64,000 bases of DNA from Pelomonas sp966111775 (lineage in GTDB: Bacteria; Pseudomonadota; Gammaproteobacteria; Burkholderiales; Burkholderiaceae_C), in the NCBI GenBank assembly GCA_966111775.1, contig CBHWBD010000005.1:3114-67113 (forward strand), read 5' to 3'. Below the pieces are notes generated by a model. It ran no database searches, was not told where the DNA came from, and saw nothing but the letters and a program-made list of their open reading frames with translations. The position numbers and the translations under genes were made by a program. Positions 58,470 through 64,000 of the stretch are shown here, one piece after another; the first letter of the stretch is position 1; each line of letters opens with the position of its first letter.

Positions 58470-59522
58470 TCACGCCAGGCAACCTTCCAAGCCTTGCATC
58501 AATACCTCTTTCGGCAGGTCGATGCCAATGAACACCATCTTGCTCTGCTTTTTCTCTCCGGGCATCCATTTCGGGCCCAGATCGGACCCCATCATCTGGT
58601 GGACGCCCTGGAAGATGACCTTCTTGTCCGTGCCTTTCATGTGTAGGACACCCTTGTATCTCAGCATCTTGGGGCCGTAGACCTGCACGATGGCCCCGAG
58701 GAAATCCTCGAGCTTGGCCGGGTTGAAGGGCTTTTCCGAGCGGAACACGAAACTCTTGACATCATCGTCGTGATGATGGTGGTGGGGATGGTCGCAATGC
58801 TCGCCATGCTCATGATCGTGGTGGTCGTGATCATGATGATGGTGGTCGTGATCGTCTGCCTTGAGGAAATCGGGGTCGATTTCCAGCTTGGCGTTCAGAT
58901 TGAAGCCGCGCAGGTCGAAGACCTTGGACAGGGCCACCTCGCCGAAATGGGCGGTCTGGATGGGCGCCCGGGGGTTCATGTGCTTGATGCGGTGCGTCAG
59001 GGCTTCCACGGCGGCCGGTTCGACCAGGTCACTCTTGCTGACGAAGATCTGGTCGGCGAAACCCACCTGCATGCGGGCTTCCTGGCGGGTGTCGAGCTGG
59101 GCGTCGGCGTGCTTGGCGTCCACCAGGGTCAGGATGGAGTCCAGCAGATAGCTCTCGGCGATCTCGTCGTCCATGAAGAAGGTCTGGGCGACGGGGCCGG
59201 GGTCGGCCAGGCCGGTGGTCTCGATGACGACGCGTTCGAAGTCCAGCTCGCCCTTGCGGCGCTTGGCGGCCAGGTCGCTCAGCGTCGTGCGCAGGTCTTC
59301 GCGGATGGTGCAGCAGACGCAGCCGTTGCTCATCTGGATGATCTGCTCGTTGGTGTCCGACACCAGGATGTCGGTGTCGATGTTCTCCTCGCCGAACTCG
59401 TTCTCGATGACGGCGATCTTCTGGCCGTGGGCCTCGGTCAGCACCCGCTTGAGCAGCGTGGTTTTGCCGGCACCGAGGAAGCCGGTCAGGATGGTGGCGG
59501 GGATGAGACCTTTGTCAGACAT
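58470..59522 (-). CDS. CobW/COG0523-family metal-chaperone GTPase with His-rich linker
   Basis: A 350-residue G3E GTPase. Walker A is GFLGAGKTTLL; the metal-binding CxCC motif is NGCVCCTIREDL; IETTGLADP and the guanine motif VSKSDL follow. Between the GTPase and C-terminal CobW_C domains (about 223-255) is a run of His and Asp (DHDHHHHDHDHHDHEHGEH and PHHHHHDDD) that suits Zn or other metal binding. Family members deliver metal to target enzymes under scarcity. No Zur-like box was recognised upstream. dksA lies 157 nt further on in the leftward direction of transcription, after which no coupling is apparent. Confidence 0.92.
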   Translation of the reverse strand: MSDKGLIPATILTGFLGAGKTTLLKRVLTEAHGQKIAVIENEFGEENIDTDILVSDTNEQIIQMSNGCVCCTIREDLRTTLSDLAAKRRKGELDFERVVIETTGLADPGPVAQTFFMDDEIAESYLLDSILTLVDAKHADAQLDTRQEARMQVGFADQIFVSKSDLVEPAAVEALTHRIKHMNPRAPIQTAHFGEVALSKVFDLRGFNLNAKLEIDPDFLKADDHDHHHHDHDHHDHEHGEHCDHPHHHHHDDDVKSFVFRSEKPFNPAKLEDFLGAIVQVYGPKMLRYKGVLHMKGTDKKVIFQGVHQMMGSDLGPKWMPGEKKQSKMVFIGIDLPKEVLMQGLEGCLA

Positions 59523-59648
59523 GGCGGAGACCGTTTCGAAAGAAGGCAGCCAAGATAGGGGCTAGGCGCCGGGAAGCAAGAGCTGATGACGGGGTTTGTC
59601 AAACCAATCGGCTATTCTGTCCCTTCCGCAATACCCTGACAGCGTCCC

Positions 59649-60530
59649 TTGAGCGAACCGCATTCAGGCAGGCCCCCAGTTCGCGGGGCCGCCAAACACC
59701 CGCCCGAGGCACGTGGCCTGCTGGAGCGCATGCTGGAGTTCCTGCACCCCGGCCCCGACTCCAAGACCGAACTGATCGAGACCCTGGCCGAGGCCGAGCA
59801 GCGCGAGCTGATCGAGCCCGAATCGCGCCAGATGCTGGAAGGCGTGCTGCGCATGGCCGAGCTGTCGGCCGGCGATGCCATGGTGGCCGCGCCGCGCATG
59901 GACCTGCTGGACATCGACGCGCCCTATGACGAGCTGCTGGGCATCGTCATCGACAGCGGCCATTCGCGCTTTCCCGTCTATGAAGGCGGCCGCGACAACA
60001 TCATCGGCATCCTGCTCGCCAAGGACCTGCTGAAGATGCAGCGTGCGCCCGAGCTGAATCTGCGTGCCCTGCTGCGCCCCACCGTCTTCGTGCCCGAAAG
60101 CAAGGGGCTCAACGAACTGCTGCGCGACTTCCGCTCCAACCGCAACCACCTCGCCATCGTCATCGACGAATTCGGCAACACGGCCGGCCTCATCACCATC
60201 GAGGACGTGCTCGAGGAAATCGTCGGCGAGATCGAGGACGAGTTCGACGAGAAGGACGGCGAATCGGGCCTCTACACGCTGGCCGACGGCAGCCTGCGCG
60301 TCGCCGGCGACGCCAGCATCGCGGCCGTCAACGGCGCCTTCAGCCTGGCCCTGCCCGACAACGACTTCGACACCATCGGCGGCCTGGTCGCCCACGAGCA
60401 CGGCCGCGTGCCGCGCCGCGGCGAGGTGGTGACGGTGTCCGGCCTGGACTTCGCCGTCATGCTGACCCGGGGCGGCGCCGTGCGCTGGTTCAAGGTCACG
60501 CGCGCGCCCGAAGACGAGACCGAAGCGTGA
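59649..60530 (+). CDS. corC: CorC/YbeX-type CBS-domain protein
   Basis: A 293-residue protein from a TTG start (SEPHSGRPPVRGAAK after the initiator); no good ribosome site, and the next ATG (59730) would cut conserved sequence. Two CBS domains (MVAAPRMDLLDIDAPYDELL...SRFPVYEGGRDNIIGILLAK; LLRPTVFVPESKGLNELLRD...LAIVIDEFGNTAGLITIEDV) and a C-terminal CorC_HlyC domain (SGLYTLADGSLRVAGDASI) are seen. No membrane domain. YbeX-type proteins are linked to ribosome metabolism and Mg/Co efflux. It is directly upstream of lnt, as in many proteobacteria. Confidence 0.93.
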   Translation: MSEPHSGRPPVRGAAKHPPEARGLLERMLEFLHPGPDSKTELIETLAEAEQRELIEPESRQMLEGVLRMAELSAGDAMVAAPRMDLLDIDAPYDELLGIVIDSGHSRFPVYEGGRDNIIGILLAKDLLKMQRAPELNLRALLRPTVFVPESKGLNELLRDFRSNRNHLAIVIDEFGNTAGLITIEDVLEEIVGEIEDEFDEKDGESGLYTLADGSLRVAGDASIAAVNGAFSLALPDNDFDTIGGLVAHEHGRVPRRGEVVTVSGLDFAVMLTRGGAVRWFKVTRAPEDETEA

Positions 60531-61990
60531 GCGGCCTGCGCGCCGCGCTGATCGCGCTGGTCGCGGGCGTGCTGCACACCGGTGCCTTCGCGCCGACGGG
60601 CGCCTGGTGGCTGCAGACCATCGCCTTGGCCCTGCTGTTCGCCGTCGTCGACAGCGCTTCGCCCAAGCGAGCGGCCCTGCTGGGCGCGCTGTTCGGCTTC
60701 GGCTGGCTGGCCTCGGGCCTGTGGTGGCTGCATATCAGCATGCACCAGTTCGGTGGCATCCCCTGGATCGCGGCGGCGCTGGCGGTGGCCCTGCTGGCCG
60801 CCTTTCTCAGCGTCTACTACGCGCTGGCCCTGGGCCTGACCGCGCGCTGGATGCCGCCGGGCCGCTGGCGGCTGCTGGCCCTGGTGCCGGCATGGCTGCT
60901 GGCCGAACTGGCGCGGGCCACCTGGCTGAGCGGCTTCCCGTGGATCGCCTCCGGCTATGCCCACAGCGTCGGCCCGCTGGCCGGCTGGGCGCCGTGGGTG
61001 GGCGTCTACGGCATCTGCGGATTGGGCGCGCTGGCCGCGGCCGGCCTGGTGCTGCTCAAGCGCCGCGCCACGGCCTGGGCGGCGCCGGCCCTGGCCATTC
61101 CGCTGGCCGGCCTGCTGCTGCCCCAGGACTTCACCACGTCGACCGGCCGCATCAGCCTGTCCCTGGTGCAGCCCAGCATCCCGCAGGACCAGAAGTTCGA
61201 CGCCGCCCGCTTCTCCGCCAACCTGGAGATCCTGGCCCGGCTCATCGAATCGGCCCGCGGCCAGGTCGTCATCACGCCCGAGTCCGTCGTGCCGCTGCCC
61301 CTGGCCGAACTGGACCGCGCGACGTTGACGCGCCTGTCCCGACCCGACCACCCGGCCCTGCTCGGCGCCTTCCTCGGCAATGCCGACGAGGGCTTCGTCA
61401 ATTCCGTCGTCGGCCTGGGCAGCGACTACCACTACGGCAAGCGCCATCTGCTGCCCTTCGGCGAGTTCATCCCGCCCGGCTTCGGCTGGTTCGTGCATGC
61501 CATGAACATCCCGCTGGAGGACCAGGCCCGCGGCGACCACCAGCATCCCTGGGCCGTCGCCGGCCAGAAGCTGCGGCCGCTGATCTGCTACGAGGACTTG
61601 TTCGGCGAAGACCTGGTGGCCAGTGCCACCGGCCCGGATGCCGCGACGATGTTCGTCAACGTCAGCAACCTGGCCTGGTTCGGCACCACCATGATCCTGG
61701 ACCAGCATCTGCAGTTCTCGCAGATGCGCGCCCTGGAATTCCAGCGCCCGGTCGCCCGCTCCACCAACACCGGCGCCACCGCCGTCGTCGACCACCGCGG
61801 CCACATCACGATGCGCCTGCCGCCGCTGGTGCGCGGCGTGCTGGAGGCCGAGGTGGAAGGCCGTGCGGGCTCGACGCCTTATGCGCGCTGGCTGGCCGCT
61901 TTCGGCCTGTGGCCGCTTTGGACGGCAGCCGGCGTGTCGCTGCTGCTGCTCGCCGCCGCCGCCCGGCGGCCTCGCCCGGAAACGCCATGA
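60527..61990 (+). CDS. lnt: Apolipoprotein N-acyltransferase
   Basis: A 487-residue inner-membrane enzyme that adds the third acyl chain to lipoproteins. The GTG start overlaps the corC stop (GTGA). The first half holds six membrane helices. The periplasmic nitrilase domain carries the catalytic triad: Glu in ITPESVVPLP, Lys in YHYGKRHLLPFGEFIP and Cys in RPLICYEDLFGE. A last helix (PLWTAAGVSLLLLAAAA) closes it. Length and layout are normal. Confidence 0.96.
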   Translation: MSGLRAALIALVAGVLHTGAFAPTGAWWLQTIALALLFAVVDSASPKRAALLGALFGFGWLASGLWWLHISMHQFGGIPWIAAALAVALLAAFLSVYYALALGLTARWMPPGRWRLLALVPAWLLAELARATWLSGFPWIASGYAHSVGPLAGWAPWVGVYGICGLGALAAAGLVLLKRRATAWAAPALAIPLAGLLLPQDFTTSTGRISLSLVQPSIPQDQKFDAARFSANLEILARLIESARGQVVITPESVVPLPLAELDRATLTRLSRPDHPALLGAFLGNADEGFVNSVVGLGSDYHYGKRHLLPFGEFIPPGFGWFVHAMNIPLEDQARGDHQHPWAVAGQKLRPLICYEDLFGEDLVASATGPDAATMFVNVSNLAWFGTTMILDQHLQFSQMRALEFQRPVARSTNTGATAVVDHRGHITMRLPPLVRGVLEAEVEGRAGSTPYARWLAAFGLWPLWTAAGVSLLLLAAAARRPRPETP

Positions 61991-63084
61991 AGAACCGCCC
62001 CCTGATCGCCTGCCTCGTCGCCAGCATCGCGGCGACGGCTTCGCTGCCCGCGCTGGCCGGCGACGCCGCACTGCCGCTGCCCGAGATCTACCGCGCCACG
62101 CTGCCATGCCTAGTTCATGTGTTCCAGGTGCCAACCCCGGGAGAACGGCGAGATCTCTTCAGCGAACTGCTGGGCGGCAAGTCCGCGCCTCGATCCAAGG
62201 CCGAACCCGCCGAAGCGCGCGAGACCCGGCGGGAGGCCCCCAACGGCCTGGGCATGATCTGGGGTGATGGCAGCTTGGTGTTGACCGCCGAGTTCCTCGT
62301 GACGGGCAGCAAGCGCGAAGAGCAGGCCCGACGGGAGTTCGTGCTCGAGACCGCCAACGGACGCCGGCTGGAAGCCAAGCTGCAGGCCATCGATCGCACC
62401 AGCGGCGTCGCGCTGCTCAAGGCCCAGGTGCCGCTGGGCCCTGCCTGCCGCTTCGGCGACTCGGCGCCGCTGGAAGTCGGGCAGACTGTCGTCGCCATCG
62501 GCAATGTGCACGGGCTGCGGCTGCTGATGTCGCAGGGCATCGTCAGCGCGCTGACGGATGCCGACCCTGCCGGATCCACGGGCGCCGATCTCGCCATCCT
62601 GACGACGACGGTGTCCGGCGCCGGCATGGCGGGCGGGCCGCTGCTGGACCTGCAGGGCCGCGTGATCGGCATGCATCAGGCCATGCTCGTGGGCAGCGGG
62701 GGCGCCGAGGGCATTGCCGTTGCGCTGCCGATCCGGCGTGTGCTGGCCGCCGCCGATGAGCTGGCGCGCTACGGCAAGGTCCAGCGCAGCCGACTGGGCT
62801 TGCAGGCCGAGGACGAACGCCTGCCCCTCGGCAAGGCCGCCTTGCTCGAGACCCGGCGCGTGCCCGTCGTCAGCAGCGTGGTGGCAGGTGGCCCGGCCGA
62901 GCGGGCGGGGCTGAGCGTCGGCGACCGGCTGATTGCCATCGACGCGGCGCCGCTGGCAGACGCCGCGGACCTCCGCCGTCGCGTGAGCGCCAGCCGTCCC
63001 GGCACCGCGCTGCGCATCGACCTGGAACGCAATGGCGCTCGTCGAGCCGTCACGATCACCACTGAAGCCATCAGCGGCGACTGA
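61987..63084 (+). CDS. HtrA/DegP-like PDZ protein without catalytic triad (pseudo-protease)
   Basis: A 365-residue exported protein (signal MKNRPLIACLVASIAATASL, cleavage after LAG). It has the trypsin-like fold of HtrA proteins and a C-terminal PDZ domain (VPVVSSVVAGGPAERAGLSV...GDRLIAIDAAPLADAADL). All three catalytic positions appear changed: the His of the LTNxHV motif is F103 (LTAEFLV), the Asp of tDlAvLK is G140 (TSGVALLK), and the Ser of GNSGGPL is A215 (GMAGGPL). Fold strands around them are well kept. It overlaps the lnt stop by 4 nt. A binding or chaperone role at the envelope is more likely than proteolysis. Confidence 0.85.
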   Translation: MKNRPLIACLVASIAATASLPALAGDAALPLPEIYRATLPCLVHVFQVPTPGERRDLFSELLGGKSAPRSKAEPAEARETRREAPNGLGMIWGDGSLVLTAEFLVTGSKREEQARREFVLETANGRRLEAKLQAIDRTSGVALLKAQVPLGPACRFGDSAPLEVGQTVVAIGNVHGLRLLMSQGIVSALTDADPAGSTGADLAILTTTVSGAGMAGGPLLDLQGRVIGMHQAMLVGSGGAEGIAVALPIRRVLAAADELARYGKVQRSRLGLQAEDERLPLGKAALLETRRVPVVSSVVAGGPAERAGLSVGDRLIAIDAAPLADAADLRRRVSASRPGTALRIDLERNGARRAVTITTEAISGD

Positions 63085-63173
63085 GCCCGCCGACCTCGCC
63101 ACCTAGAATCGGCGGCACCCCTGCCAGGCAGCTCGCCGGCCCGGCACTCCCCGAGACCTCGAGAAACACCACC

Positions 63174-64000
63174 GTGCTGACCTTCCAGCAAATCATCCTG
63201 ACGCTTCAGGACTATTGGTCCCAACAGGGCTGCGCCCTGCTCCAGCCCTACGACATGGAAGTCGGCGCCGGCACCAGCCACACCGCCACCTTCCTGCGCG
63301 CCCTGGGCCCCGAGCCCTGGAAGGCCGCCTATGTTCAGCCCAGCCGCCGCCCCAAGGACGGCCGCTACGGCGACAACCCGAATCGCCTGCAGCACTACTA
63401 CCAGTACCAGGTGGTGCTCAAGCCCGCGCCGGCCAACATCCTGGAGCTCTACCTCGGCTCGCTGGAAGCCCTGGGCTTCGACCTGAAGAAGAACGACGTG
63501 CGCTTCGTCGAGGACGATTGGGAGAACCCGACGCTCGGCTGCTGGGGCCTGGGCTGGGAGGTCTGGCTCAACGGCATGGAGGTGACGCAGTTCACCTACT
63601 TCCAGCAGGTCGGCGGCATCGACTGCAAGCCCATCACCGGCGAGATCACCTACGGTCTGGAGCGCCTGGCCATGTATCTGCAGGGCAAGGAATCGGTCTA
63701 CGACCTGATCTACACCGACGGCTTGACCTACGGCGACGTCTTCCACCAGAACGAGGTCGAGCAGTCGACCTACAACTTCGAGCACAGCGACGTCGACTTC
63801 CTGCTCGGCGCCTTCGCCGCGCATGAAACGCAGTCCAAGAAGCTGATGGAGCACCAGCTGGCCCTGCCCGCCTACGAGCAACTGCTGAAGGCCGGCCACA
63901 GCTTCAATCTGCTGGACGCCCGCGGCGCCATCTCGGTCACCGAGCGCGCCGCCTACATCGGCCGCATCCGCAACCTGGCCCGCGCCGTCGCGCAGAGCTA
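63174..64000 (+). CDS. glyQ: Glycine-tRNA ligase alpha subunit (3' end beyond window)
   Basis: A GTG start gives MLTFQQIILTLQDYWSQQGC, the normal GlyQ N-terminus. The open frame continues to the last base of the window (275 codons seen of about 300). Class II motifs are visible: GTSHTATFLRALGPEPW, YVQPSRRPKDGRYGDNPNRL, DDWENPTLGCWGLGWEVW and FTYFQQVGGIDC. It charges tRNA-Gly together with GlyS, expected just downstream. No ribosome site is clear. Confidence 0.96.
   Translation, partial: MLTFQQIILTLQDYWSQQGCALLQPYDMEVGAGTSHTATFLRALGPEPWKAAYVQPSRRPKDGRYGDNPNRLQHYYQYQVVLKPAPANILELYLGSLEALGFDLKKNDVRFVEDDWENPTLGCWGLGWEVWLNGMEVTQFTYFQQVGGIDCKPITGEITYGLERLAMYLQGKESVYDLIYTDGLTYGDVFHQNEVEQSTYNFEHSDVDFLLGAFAAHETQSKKLMEHQLALPAYEQLLKAGHSFNLLDARGAISVTERAAYIGRIRNLARAVAQS

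Noticed and set aside
58770..58860. CAT/GTG-rich trinucleotide tract as a microsatellite or CRISPR-like repeat
   Set aside because: It is in frame inside the CobW gene and encodes the His/Asp-rich linker, with irregular units and no spacers.
60607..63084. 825-codon plus-strand frame joining lnt and the HtrA-like gene
   Set aside because: Its first half is an out-of-frame reading of lnt. The true HtrA-like gene starts at 61987, with a signal peptide, overlapping the lnt stop.

Overview
The window reads as a chromosomal segment of a high-GC betaproteobacterium of the order Burkholderiales, most like the Roseateles/Mitsuaria/Rubrivivax group. This is an inference from high GC, dense operons with 1-4 nt start/stop overlaps, and the gene families present. 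No rRNA, tRNA, CRISPR array, phage or transposase gene was found.

Layout. (1) 1-5463: a partial secreted protein, then a leftward chromate-resistance operon (chrB, chrA, SOD-rhodanese fusion, Cj0069-like ATP-grasp-type protein) behind a doubled TGTA-N8-TACA motif, then an unknown Cys-containing protein. (2) 5599-7704: a DUF4304 protein. (3) 7749-14417: a C4-dicarboxylate module, with DctS-DctR divergent from two tandem dctP paralogues, dctQ and dctM. (4) 14433-19459: an SRPBCC/GyrI-like protein, the ANTAR regulator nasT, a structured leader, and a nitrate/nitrite ABC transporter nrtABC. (5) 19471-28174: a frameshifted solute-binding gene, small secreted proteins of lower GC, YceI with a divergent ToxR/CadC-like regulator, an MBL-fold hydrolase, a MocR regulator divergent from a cupin, and an SDR divergent from an AraC regulator. 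(6) 28208-31291: an operon of intradiol dioxygenase, OmpR-type regulator, histidine kinase and a small membrane protein. (7) 31415-31977: a large nested inverted-repeat element without genes. (8) 32015-43964: the nitrate assimilation locus: an unusual ANTAR protein carrying NarX-like P-box motifs, narK, a PP2C/Ser-Thr kinase fusion, nirB, a periplasmic P-box protein, nirD, nasA and cobA. (9) 43999-53875: small unknown genes, a chemoreceptor, coaX, a lipoprotein/hybrid-kinase/LuxR signalling set, and a K+ channel. (10) 53981-64000: housekeeping genes hslUV, a STAS protein, dksA, a CobW GTPase, corC-like, lnt, an HtrA-like protein lacking the catalytic triad, and glyQ (cut by the window end).

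How it works together. Nitrate can enter through NrtABC or NarK. It is reduced by NasA and NirBD, and CobA feeds siroheme to NirB. Two ANTAR proteins could act on leader RNAs. The nrtA and narK leaders each hold a hairpin with a six-base loop AATGGY, which fits the ANTAR rule (A at position 1, G at position 4). One ANTAR protein and the small protein between nirB and nirD both carry repeated AGAQRMLSQR-type P-box motifs like those of the nitrate sensor NarX, so the cluster seems to contain its own nitrate/nitrite-sensing antitermination circuit. This is the most interesting inference in the window. Second comes a 120-bp structured intergenic repeat, present upstream of both nrtA and nirB in opposite orientation, whose two copies differ mainly in loops and at one covarying base pair.
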